A stretch of DNA of 16,413 nt, taken from contig CAYPEL010000050.1 of NCBI GenBank assembly GCA_964409635.1, forward strand, positions 1-16,413. Direction: 5' to 3'. Origin of the DNA: CAYPEL01 sp964409635 (GTDB lineage Bacteria > Pseudomonadota > Gammaproteobacteria > DSM-19610). The stretch's first letter is position 1. Every line of letters begins with the position of its first letter. Positions 7,458 through 14,688 of this stretch are shown here, in pieces. The notes beneath the pieces were generated by a model, which ran no database searches, was not told the DNA's origin, and worked only from the letters and a program-made list of their open reading frames with translations. The position numbers and the translations under genes were made by a program.

Positions 7458-7472
7458 ATGAAAAATGCTAGT

Positions 7473-10388
7473 TCACCGGCCCATGATTTCTTGCCACAAA
7501 CGTGCAACCTCAGTCTGCTGCCGAGTGTGCGAGCCAGCTTCCAGTAAGGCCGATTCACCGCGTAATGCCAGGTGGTGGTACAAACTCCGATATGTCCGGT
7601 ACGCTTCGGCCAGTGAGGCGGCTGCCCGGCTCGCCAAATGCCCGGTCTTAGCCAGCATTTCCAGCAGCCGAACAGTATCGGTAAAATTCAATAACTCGGG
7701 AAAATCATGCGCCCACCTGAGAACGTGATATTGGACCATAAATTCGATATCAACGATACCTCCCCGGCCTTGCTTCAGGTCAAAAACTTCAGCATCCTTT
7801 GATGCCAATTCATCACGCATCCGTTTCCGCATATCACAAACATCCGAGCGTAATTGCCGGGCATCGCGTTGTTGACCCAGCACGCTCTGCCGGATTCGTT
7901 TAAAGCGCTGGCGAATCTCTTCATCACCACAAATCATCCGCGCCCGCACCAATGCCTGATGCTCCCAGGTCCAGGCTTCCTCACGCTGATAATCCCGGAA
8001 GGATTCGACACTAGCCACCAGCAAACCGGAATTACCGGATGGCCGCAGGCGCATATCCACTTCATAGAGGGTACCGGCCGGTGTCAGGGTATCGAGTATA
8101 TGAATAATGCGCTGACCCAGACGGGCAAAAAATACCTGGTTATCGATTGATTTTTTACTGTCTGTGTGTTGATGCTTGCCAGTACTGTCGTGCAGAAACA
8201 CCAGATCCAGATCAGAGCCGTAACCCAATTCGATCCCGCCCAGCTTGCCGTAGCCAATTATCGCAAATCGCACCACCCGCTGCCCGGCCCGCTCGGTACA
8301 AACCGGGCGGCCGTAGCGGCTAGTCATTTGCGCCCAGGCAAGATCCAGCGCCTGCCCGAGCACGCTCTCTGCAATAGCCGTTAAATAATCACTGACCACC
8401 ATCACCGGTATTACACCGGCAATATCTGAGGCGGCTACACGCAGCACCATAGCCTGTTTGAACTGGCGCAGACGATCCATCTGTTGTTCAAGATCACCCT
8501 CAACAAGCCCCTGCATAAATTCATGCAACTCGGTTGTAAGCGCTGCAGCTTCCACGGGTTGATATAAAGTCCGGGGATCGAGTAACTGATCTAACAGGAT
8601 AGGATGACGCGCCAGTTGTGATGCTATCCATTCGCTCGTGTTACATAGCTTGACCAGGTGTTTTAGGGCAGTCGCATTTTCCAGCAGCAAGGACAGATAA
8701 GTCGTGCGGCCAGCTATCTTTTCCAAAATCTTAGCCAGCCGGCCGAGTAATTCGGCACCACCGTCAGCGTCTCCCGCCGCACTAATCAATTTGGGTACCA
8801 GTTGATCAAAGCGCTGCCTGCCTTGCTCACCCAGGTACTGTTGCGCCGCACCCTCACGCAACTGAATAACCCAACGTAAGGCTTCACTGCTATCCTTATA
8901 ACCTGCCGTACTAAGAATTTCATGCGCCAGCTCATCATCAGTCAAACCGCCAAGCCAAAGCTGTTGTACGGGGGATTCCAGTTGCTGGCTGTCTGGATCA
9001 GAAAAAATATTCTCGAACTCCGTCTGCACAAGCTGCCGGTGCCGCTGCAGGCTCTTTTCAAAAGTCGCCCAGTTCTTAAAACCTAACGCAAATGCCAGGC
9101 GGGCTCGATCCTGCGCATCTTCAGGTAAATTATGCACCTGCTCATCACGCATGGCCTGTAAACAGTTTTCTGTGCGGCGCAGGAATCCATAAGCCGCCAC
9201 TAACCGGTCTACATTTTTAGCCGGTAACAGCTCAAGATCGCGGATCACGGACATAATCTCCAGTAAGCCCAGTTGCTGTAAACGCAGTTCGCGGCCGCCA
9301 CGCACCAACTGGAATGTCTGGGCGATAAATTCTATTTCCCGGATACCACCCGGACCCAGTTTGACGTTATCCAACTGATCTTTTAATTCGACTTGTGCTT
9401 GAATTTGCCGCTTTAAATCACGTAACGCATCGTAGGTATTGAAATCCAGGTAACGCCTGTAAACAAAGGGTTTCAGCGTTTTCATCAGCGCTTTACCCGC
9501 TTTTTTATCACCGGCAATCGGGCGTGCCTTTATCATCGCGTAGCGTTCCCATTCGCGCCCCTGGCTCTGGTAATAATCTTCCATCGCATCGAAACTCCAG
9601 GCCAGCGCGCCGCTGTTTCCGAACGGTCGCAATCGCATATCGACACGAAACACAAAACCGTTGGCATCGATGTCGTCCAGCACATGGATCAGTGACTGGC
9701 CCAGCTGAACGAAATATTCCTCCGGCGATACCGCATTACGCTTACGGGCTTGATGCGAATCGGGATAGGCAAAAATCAAATCAATATCTGATGAAAGGTT
9801 AAGCTCACGCGCACCGAGTTTGCCCATGGCTAATACGATCAGTGACGCTGGCTGATTTTTCTTTACCAATGGAACCGGTGTTTGTTTCGCCTTCCATTTA
9901 GACAGCTGGTCTAGCGCACCCTGCACACAGGCCTCTGCCAGCACAGATAAATCAAGCAGGGTTTCTTCGAGCCGTGACCAGGTGGATAAATCGCGCCAGA
10001 TAATGCGCAACATTTCCCGCTGCCGGATATGGCGTAATCGTTTCCGGAGTTTGGTTTCGTCTTTACAGCGGTGTAATTTAGCTAACACAGCTGCCTTAAA
10101 AAGTGCCGGCCGGTAATCTGCCAGCAGATCGCCAGAGTCGAGTAAATCCTGTACCTGTTGAGGGTCACGCTGGCAAAGGTTTGCCACAAATTTGCTGACA
10201 GCAAACACCCGGCACAGGCTGCGCTGCAAAGCGGTATCTGTCAGACAAACACATCCCGCCTGTTCAGCCGCTTCACAATAAGCCTCCCAATCACGCCGGG
10301 CATTTTCCTGCAATGACCTGGGTAACCCGGCCCAGGGATCCTTGCTCTGTAGTTTTTCAGGCGCCGATTTTTTCTGCTTTTTTGACAC
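7473..10388 (-). CDS. glnE: Bifunctional glutamine synthetase adenylyltransferase/deadenylase
   Basis: A 971-residue protein, close to the 946 of E. coli GlnE. It adds AMP to, or removes it from, a tyrosine of glutamine synthetase in response to PII protein and glutamine, tuning nitrogen assimilation. Two nucleotidyltransferase domains are visible: the N-terminal deadenylase one with LAMGKLGARELNLSSDIDLIF (186-206; D201, D203) and the C-terminal adenylylase one with IIGYGKLGGIELGYGSDLDLVF (about 708-730). Each is followed by its glycine-rich and VDMRLRP segments (FRVDMRLRPFGNSGALAWS; YEVDMRLRPSGNSGLLVAS). The start is GTG at 10388: an in-frame TAG lies just upstream and the next methionine is beyond residue 120. 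The ribosome binding site is weak (TGGGAAT). The gene is intact; its usual downstream neighbour ilvE is separated from it by the RM pair. Confidence 0.97.
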   Translation of the reverse strand: MSKKQKKSAPEKLQSKDPWAGLPRSLQENARRDWEAYCEAAEQAGCVCLTDTALQRSLCRVFAVSKFVANLCQRDPQQVQDLLDSGDLLADYRPALFKAAVLAKLHRCKDETKLRKRLRHIRQREMLRIIWRDLSTWSRLEETLLDLSVLAEACVQGALDQLSKWKAKQTPVPLVKKNQPASLIVLAMGKLGARELNLSSDIDLIFAYPDSHQARKRNAVSPEEYFVQLGQSLIHVLDDIDANGFVFRVDMRLRPFGNSGALAWSFDAMEDYYQSQGREWERYAMIKARPIAGDKKAGKALMKTLKPFVYRRYLDFNTYDALRDLKRQIQAQVELKDQLDNVKLGPGGIREIEFIAQTFQLVRGGRELRLQQLGLLEIMSVIRDLELLPAKNVDRLVAAYGFLRRTENCLQAMRDEQVHNLPEDAQDRARLAFALGFKNWATFEKSLQRHRQLVQTEFENIFSDPDSQQLESPVQQLWLGGLTDDELAHEILSTAGYKDSSEALRWVIQLREGAAQQYLGEQGRQRFDQLVPKLISAAGDADGGAELLGRLAKILEKIAGRTTYLSLLLENATALKHLVKLCNTSEWIASQLARHPILLDQLLDPRTLYQPVEAAALTTELHEFMQGLVEGDLEQQMDRLRQFKQAMVLRVAASDIAGVIPVMVVSDYLTAIAESVLGQALDLAWAQMTSRYGRPVCTERAGQRVVRFAIIGYGKLGGIELGYGSDLDLVFLHDSTGKHQHTDSKKSIDNQVFFARLGQRIIHILDTLTPAGTLYEVDMRLRPSGNSGLLVASVESFRDYQREEAWTWEHQALVRARMICGDEEIRQRFKRIRQSVLGQQRDARQLRSDVCDMRKRMRDELASKDAEVFDLKQGRGGIVDIEFMVQYHVLRWAHDFPELLNFTDTVRLLEMLAKTGHLASRAAASLAEAYRTYRSLYHHLALRGESALLEAGSHTRQQTEVARLWQEIMGR

Positions 10389-10448
10389 ATTCCCAGCCTA
10401 ACGCGAAACTCAATCAGATGCAGCTATCGAAGCCGTAAATTCAATCAT

Positions 10449-10564
10449 CTGATTACTTCCTGGACGCCTAAACCAACGGGTGTCGGCCGCATGGATGTGA
10501 CTGCCAAGCGTACTGAGATGTATTTACCACGTCCCATTGGTTGAGGCTTCCAGGAAGTAATCAG
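10449..10564. repeat. Long imperfect inverted repeat (MITE-like) upstream of glnE
   Basis: The arms 10449-10480 (starting CTGATTACTTCCTGG) and 10533-10564 (ending CCAGGAAGTAATCAG) match at 29 of 32 positions in inverted orientation. The 52-bp core contains TGTCGGCCGCATGGATGTGA, which resembles dispersed palindromic elements I recall from marine gammaproteobacteria. At 116 bp it is about the size of the inner part of the repeat at 3664-3815 but unrelated in sequence. It separates the divergent glnE and sigma-factor genes and must sit within or next to their promoters. No coding potential was seen. Confidence 0.75.
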
Positions 10565-10569
10565 GTGTT

Positions 10570-10614
10570 CTTTTGACTATTTTCGTATAATTAAGGAATA
10601 GACAGAGTCAAAAG
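10570..10614 (+). promoter_or_regulatory. Candidate promoter/operator of the sigma-factor operon
   Basis: A perfect TATAAT (10586-10591) is flanked by a 9-bp inverted repeat, CTTTTGACT (10570-10578) and AGTCAAAAG (10606-10614). No normal -35 lies 16-18 bp ahead of the TATAAT; the TTGACT in the left arm is only 7 bp away. It may therefore be an activator- or repressor-dependent site, or part of an autoregulated ECF promoter whose consensus I do not know. Confidence 0.4.
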
Positions 10615-10640
10615 GCGTCTTAAAATTAGGGCTAAATAGT

Positions 10641-11192
10641 ATGAATATTATTCAAGATTTCTGTAAAAATCAGCAACTAAAGCGCACTATCGCCGAACAC
10701 CGCGGCTCCATGTACCGGCTTGCCTACTCCTGGTGCCACAACCCGGCGCTGGCAGACGACCTGGTTCACGAAGCCCTGGCCAAGGCGCTAAAAAAATGCG
10801 GCCAGTTGCGCGATCACAAAACCGTCAGAGCCTGGCTGTTTCGTATCCTTACCAACTGCTGGCGTGATCACTTCCGCCGCCTCAAGGAAACGGTAAATAT
10901 CGACGACGTGGTCCTCACAGAAACCCGGACACCTGAATTTCGCCACGACCAGGATCAGGTCGTCAGCCAGGTGCGCAACGCCATCGGCAGTTTGCCACTG
11001 GGACAACGCCAGGTCATAACCCTGGTGGATTTGGAAGGCAGCTCTTATATAGAAGTCGCTGAAATCCTGGAAATACCTATCGGTACGGTGATGAGCCGAT
11101 TGTCCCGCGCCCGCACGGCATTAAAAATAAAGTTGCTGGAAGCCGATAGCAGCCTTGAGGCCGCTACACCGAAATTAAGGACAGTGAAATGA
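10641..11192 (+). CDS. ECF-type RNA polymerase sigma factor
   Basis: A 183-residue sigma-70 family protein with only regions 2 and 4. Region 2 (about 20-85) includes YRLAYSWCHNPALADDLVHEALAKAL and VRAWLFRILTNCWRDHFRR; region 4 (about 112-163) is SLPLGQRQVITLVDLEGSSYIEVAEILEIPIGTVMSRLSRAR, with the helix-turn-helix that reads the -35 element near 135-158. There is no extra C-terminal sensor domain. ATG 10641 follows TTAGGG with nine-base spacing. The TGA overlaps the ATG of the next gene (ATGA), the usual arrangement of a sigma factor with its own anti-sigma factor. It directs polymerase to an unknown regulon, perhaps including its own operon. Confidence 0.92.
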   Translation: MNIIQDFCKNQQLKRTIAEHRGSMYRLAYSWCHNPALADDLVHEALAKALKKCGQLRDHKTVRAWLFRILTNCWRDHFRRLKETVNIDDVVLTETRTPEFRHDQDQVVSQVRNAIGSLPLGQRQVITLVDLEGSSYIEVAEILEIPIGTVMSRLSRARTALKIKLLEADSSLEAATPKLRTVK

Positions 11193-11944
11193 GCAACACC
11201 CCGATTTCAAAAGAACAACTTCAAGCCTTCGTTGATGGCCAACTGGGTGACAGGGAAAAAAGCCAGGTACTGGAAGCCATTCAGGCTGATCCGTGCCTGA
11301 GCCGTGAGGTTTGCGAATTACGCACAATTTCAGAACTGGTCAAACATGCCTATGCACAACCGCCTGCCACAAACACAAGGGCGAGCACGCCGGAAAACAA
11401 ACCGTTCTGGAAATATGCAACTGCGGCAATCCTGCTGCTCGGCATCGGTGGCGCCGTTGGCTGGATCAGCCATCCTGATGCAGTCAGCACGGGCAGTTCC
11501 CCCAGTGCCATGTACTGGGACGATGAACGGGCTTTCCACAATAGCCAGCTCGACACGATTTCCCCGCAGGCAAACAAACGCATCATTGTGCACCTGAACA
11601 CCTCAAGTCCAGATAAATTCGAGAGCGCATTAGCAACAGCAGAACAACTGCTGAAAAAATATGCCAACACCGGCATGGACACTGAAATTGAAGTGGTCGC
11701 CAACGCCAGCGCGATAAAAATGTTACGTGCCGGCTATACGCCCTATTCAGGAAAAATACAGCAATTGCAGGAACAATATTTCAACCTGACATTCCTGGCC
11801 TGCAAGGATGCCATCGATCATATTATTGAGCTCGAAGGACCCGGTTCGGAAGTCGAATTACTCCCCGATATCGATGTCACACCCTCGGCGCTGGAACATA
11901 TTCTTGAGCGCTTGAAGGATGGGTGGGTATATATCAACGTATGA
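11189..11944 (+). CDS. Transmembrane anti-sigma-like protein with C-terminal DsrE-like domain
   Basis: A 251-residue protein in three parts. Residues 1-58 (SKEQLQAFVDGQLGDREKSQVLEAI ... LSREVCELRTI) resemble the helical anti-sigma domain, but the zinc-binding HxxxCxxC motif is absent; only C36 and C42 remain. Residues 75-93 (YATAAILLLGIGGAVGWI) form one membrane segment. Residues 130-251 (KRIIVHLNTSSPDKFESAL ... EIEVVANASAIKMLRAG ... FLACKDAID ... DGWVYINV) match the pattern of COG1416-type DsrE/DsrF-like proteins, including the cysteine of the FxAC segment (C205). The predicted topology puts the DsrE-like part in the periplasm. It is translationally coupled to the sigma factor and probably holds it inactive until an envelope signal arrives. 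The DsrE assignment is from pattern recognition; its ligand is unknown. Confidence 0.75.
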   Translation: MSNTPISKEQLQAFVDGQLGDREKSQVLEAIQADPCLSREVCELRTISELVKHAYAQPPATNTRASTPENKPFWKYATAAILLLGIGGAVGWISHPDAVSTGSSPSAMYWDDERAFHNSQLDTISPQANKRIIVHLNTSSPDKFESALATAEQLLKKYANTGMDTEIEVVANASAIKMLRAGYTPYSGKIQQLQEQYFNLTFLACKDAIDHIIELEGPGSEVELLPDIDVTPSALEHILERLKDGWVYINV

Positions 11945-12616
11945 CGTAATTAATAAGTTATGCAAACTGGCCCCGTTTACTACAGGCCCATTTCAGGAGA
12001 TTGTCTACCAATCGGGTAAACACCGGTTATTGGGCGGAACAGTCTATGGATAAAGGATACACCAAGACCAGGCAATCTAAGATTTAACCGATGATGGAAG
12101 CGGCCAAGAGGCTGAGGCAAGAGCGGCCTTTGCTACTGAACGGTTCCTGGCATACTAATCCAACGTTTCGATACCGTAACATAACATCCATTACACTCCC
12201 TAATTAATAATTCCCTGTTAAGCTAACCAGTAAACAGATTATCCAACTTAAGTATGCTAGTTGGGTTTCAATCCGAACAATATATTTACTATCTCTCAGT
12301 TTCGCACTATATCTAATGTGTGACAGTGTTCTTCAATTTTAGAAACCACCTAAGTTAATTGTTGTAATGATAAAAATATCACAACGATTAAGTGACGGTG
12401 ATCGCCGAAATTAATTACTCCCTGCGATAGATTGCACTCCTGTTGGCCATGCTTGCATCAGGTCACATTTACAGACAGCCCCTTTTTGATATGGAGCACA
12501 CTTTGGGTTCACCGACACGGATATATCTGACGGCACTAAATATTGTATGCCAGACATTTTATCTGCGTTACAGGGATTTTTTAAGGGTTTGTATAAATTT
12601 AACAGGAGTGGAAACG
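11945..12616. other. 672-base non-coding region between the anti-sigma and PEP-CTERM genes
   Basis: No convincing gene on either strand. The first 200 bases have mixed composition, including AGCGGCC repeated at 12100 and 12123; from about 12180 onward the DNA is AT-rich, as expected of a regulatory region. TGATA-AAAA-TATCA (12368-12381) lies within a larger imperfect palindrome GTTGT...ACAAC (12361-12385). A 38-codon ORF at 12091 lacks a ribosome binding site. No terminator with a clear T-tract follows the anti-sigma gene. I could not define the promoter of the PEP-CTERM gene. Confidence 0.5.
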
Positions 12617-13072
12617 ATGAGAGTAAAGCACTATTTACAACCTATTTTCGGTTTAGCATTAACTCTGGGTATATGCAGCACTCAAGCTGCAACGGTTATC
12701 TATGAAGATTACCAGTTTGTAACGGAACCTACTGTGTTCACAGAGTCGTTTAATGTTACCGAAGCTGGAACCTATACGGCAAAGTTAGTGGATTTTGAGT
12801 TCCCGGTTGCTTTCGATATTTTATCGCTTGGAATATCTCAGGGTTTACAACCGCTTGGAATTGGCTTTGGTACTGGCTCTTTCACATTTAACGTCACCAT
12901 GCCCGGCATCCTAAATGCACACTTAGCCGCCATACCAGGATCACAAGGGACAGGATTATTCGGACTCGAAATCATGGCGGTACCGCTTCCACCCGCAGCC
13001 ATCTTGTTTTTTTCCGGAATACTTGGGCTCGTTACTGTTGCACGACGGGATAAAGAGACTGGAATAGCTTGA
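12617..13072 (+). CDS. PEP-CTERM (VPLPP-type) exported protein
   Basis: A 151-residue protein. It has a Sec signal peptide (MRVKHYLQPIFGLALTLGICSTQA, cleavage near 24), a short beta-rich, glycine-rich middle, and a C-terminal sorting signal: VPLPP (122-126), a hydrophobic segment AAILFFSGILGLVTV (127-141) and a basic tail ARRDK (142-146). This three-part tail is read by exosortases, which cleave and release or anchor the protein at the surface, usually in exopolysaccharide-forming bacteria. The start is ATG 12617, with AGGAG eight to ten bases ahead; the frame is open back to 12443, but that extension would bury the signal peptide. No exosortase is in the window. The mature part matches no family I recognise. 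Confidence 0.78.
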   Translation: MRVKHYLQPIFGLALTLGICSTQAATVIYEDYQFVTEPTVFTESFNVTEAGTYTAKLVDFEFPVAFDILSLGISQGLQPLGIGFGTGSFTFNVTMPGILNAHLAAIPGSQGTGLFGLEIMAVPLPPAAILFFSGILGLVTVARRDKETGIA

Positions 13073-13089
13073 GATAAGACGAAACACTC

Positions 13090-13114
13090 TTACTCCTTCA
13101 GGATGAAGGAGTAA
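13090..13114 (+). terminator. Strong hairpin after the PEP-CTERM gene
   Basis: TTACTCCTTC and GAAGGAGTAA form a perfect 10-bp stem with an AGGAT loop, 18 bases after the stop codon. No T-tract follows, so it is not a classical intrinsic terminator; it may attenuate transcription into the kinase-like gene or protect the 3' end of the PEP-CTERM message. Confidence 0.45.
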
Positions 13115-13160
13115 ATGAAACATAACAAACTATTACTCATTTGATACTGGAAATATATTT

Positions 13161-13952
13161 ATGCAACAAACACTACAAATTCGTGAGACCACCCGGCATT
13201 ATCAACACCCATCCAGAGAAAACTCCAGACTGGCATCTGCCAGAATGTCCGCAACAGCTAGAGATAAAATTAAATTTAGGCGCGCCGAGTCTGTCACGCT
13301 GGATATATTCCAGTTACAGGAAAATAGAATATTAACCGACACCGGGGCCAGTCAGTTTTCAGCGTCCTATCAGTTGCTGCATATACAGGTACTACAGCAA
13401 CTGAAAGAAAATAACTGGAACACATTGGCTGTTACCAGTCCAGGTGCGGGAGAAGGCAAGTCACTTACCGCGATCAATCTTGCTATTAGCATGTCTAGAG
13501 AAATTGGCTATACCGTTGTGCTAGCGGATCTTAACCTGCGTGAACCTGGCTTAATGAAACATTTAGGGCTACCCGAACTGATGGGCTTAGGTGACTTCCT
13601 GACTGACGATTTACCAATTGAAGATTTACTGATCAAATCCCGCCTATTTGAAGACCTGGTGATACTACCGGGTGGAAAACCTCTGAGTAATTCAACCGAA
13701 ATGCTTAGCTCACCAAAGATGGCACAACTTGTATCCGACCTGAAATCCTGTACTCGTAACTGCATTCTCGTCTTTGATCTGCCACCCGTATTGACCTCCG
13801 CTGAAGCCTTATCCTTTTCTCCTCTTACGGAGGCCGCCTTGCTGGTAATTGAAGATGGCGTAACAAAAAAACACGAAGTAGAGCAGACAGTAGAGCGGCT
13901 TAGCAACACCAATATTGTTGGCACAATTTTAAACAAGGCGGGAAACCATTAA
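13161..13952 (+). CDS. CpsD/CapB-like (BY-kinase type) ParA-fold ATPase
   Basis: A 263-residue P-loop protein of the MinD/ParA/BY-kinase group. It has Walker A SPGAGEGKS (93-101, K100), Walker A' VVLADLNLREPG (119-130) and Walker B ILVFDLPP (202-209). A preceding segment of about 90 residues carries FSASYQLLHIQVLQQ (66-80), a typical entry to this fold in polysaccharide co-polymerase kinases. Such proteins control exopolysaccharide chain export with a membrane chain-length partner, and a relative is a standard member of exosortase/EPS loci. The C-terminal tyrosine cluster that BY-kinases autophosphorylate is absent (the protein ends LNKAGNH), so it may be a regulatory ATPase without that switch. 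The ATG at 13161 has a weak ribosome binding site; it lies 88 bases after the PEP-CTERM gene. Confidence 0.82.
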   Translation: MQQTLQIRETTRHYQHPSRENSRLASARMSATARDKIKFRRAESVTLDIFQLQENRILTDTGASQFSASYQLLHIQVLQQLKENNWNTLAVTSPGAGEGKSLTAINLAISMSREIGYTVVLADLNLREPGLMKHLGLPELMGLGDFLTDDLPIEDLLIKSRLFEDLVILPGGKPLSNSTEMLSSPKMAQLVSDLKSCTRNCILVFDLPPVLTSAEALSFSPLTEAALLVIEDGVTKKHEVEQTVERLSNTNIVGTILNKAGNH

Positions 13953-13975
13953 AATGTACAGCCGTTAGTCAATCG

Positions 13976-14152
13976 TTAGTACCGGCAGGTAATCAGGCCT
14001 GTCCAGCGTATCAGCTTTTTTTGGGTACCATCCCTTGATGCAAGACGATATGATTTTCTTGATTGCTGCAGGCCCGGCATGACATCTTTTGCCAATCGCT
14101 GGAGATCATTGATACTGTGGCTCTGGGCGTGCAGCACATCATAGGTTATCAT
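13976..14152 (-). CDS. Small hypothetical protein, 58 residues
   Basis: This reading frame (MITYDVLHAQSHSINDLQRLAKDV...) has plausible protein composition: an amphipathic N-terminal half, a basic middle (RKSYRLASRDGTQKK) and a short hydrophobic C-terminus (WTGLITCRY). It fills most of the gap between the kinase-like gene, toward which it converges, and the next plus-strand gene. The ribosome binding site is poor and I recognise no family. It may be real or a remnant. Confidence 0.3.
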   Translation of the reverse strand: MITYDVLHAQSHSINDLQRLAKDVMPGLQQSRKSYRLASRDGTQKKLIRWTGLITCRY

Positions 14153-14197
14153 TTCAGAATCCGGCTATTGGCTCTATAGAAATGAACTGAACCACTT

Positions 14198-14473
14198 ATG
14201 AAACCAGAACCTGAGAAGCTGGTAAAAAAGCACAAGCAACTCATTCACTCAGTTTTCCTTACGGTAACATCGCATGTACAGAGAAATGAGAGTGACTGGA
14301 TTGTTAACACCCTCATGATTGATGGGTGTGATGTTCCATTCAGATATAAACGCAAAAAAGCTTATAAAAACCTCAAGAGTCAGCGCGTCAACCTAACGTA
14401 TTACCCAGACACTGAAACCGTTGGCGGCCTTGAATTCGAAGTCATGAACGTGGTTAGAATCAGGATCGCCTGA
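14198..14473 (+). CDS. Conserved-looking hypothetical protein, 91 residues
   Basis: A soluble, basic protein without signal or membrane segment. The second half, VPFRYKRKKAYKNLKSQRVNLTYYPDTETVGGLEFEVMNVVRIR, has the alternating pattern of a small beta-barrel (OB- or SH3-like), with K/R-rich loops suited to nucleic acid or phosphate binding. That is only an impression; I cannot name a family. Codon use is like the rest of the window. The gene stands alone between two gaps of about 200 bases, with a weak ribosome binding site. Confidence 0.6.
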   Translation: MKPEPEKLVKKHKQLIHSVFLTVTSHVQRNESDWIVNTLMIDGCDVPFRYKRKKAYKNLKSQRVNLTYYPDTETVGGLEFEVMNVVRIRIA

Positions 14474-14688
14474 GGTATACTTTGAATAGAAGGCGGTAAT
14501 CTAATCGCTATTTCCGTGTAATTCTCCAACGGCCAAGCAGCTTTATTGCAGACCAGCTTGTAGCGTACTTCAACCTGTCAAGATCGAAACTCGTAGACTA
14601 TCCCCAAGGTTGACAATCCGGCAGACTGATCTACGGTTATGTTATAGCAACACGCACTAAGATCTCTTCACGACCGGGGCGATTGACG

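Noticed and set aside
7473..10388. Plus-strand reading frames of 70-100 codons inside glnE (for example 7854-8150 and 9524-9802)
   Set aside because: They are antisense shadows of a clear, intact glnE and have no recognisable protein features.
12091..12207. 38-codon ORF in the long non-coding region
   Set aside because: No ribosome binding site, no recognisable motif, and the length is expected by chance.
12449..12465. Sigma-54-like TTGGC...CTTGCA ahead of the PEP-CTERM gene, and GGCAC...TTGTA near 12532
   Set aside because: PEP-CTERM genes can be sigma-54 dependent, but the GG-to-GC spacing here is 8 in the first case and one base too long in the second; the required spacing is strict.
12443..12616. 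N-terminal extension of the PEP-CTERM gene by 58 codons from ATG 12443
   Set aside because: The extension has no ribosome binding site and would place the clear signal peptide internally; ATG 12617 has AGGAG at good spacing.
13106..13144. Nine-codon leader peptide (MKHNKLLLI) before the kinase-like gene
   Set aside because: AAGGAG is only three bases from the ATG and lies in the arm of a strong hairpin; nothing else supports translation.
14002..14026. Intrinsic terminator ending in the T7 run near 14016-14022
   Set aside because: The preceding CAGCGTATCAGC does not form a self-complementary stem.
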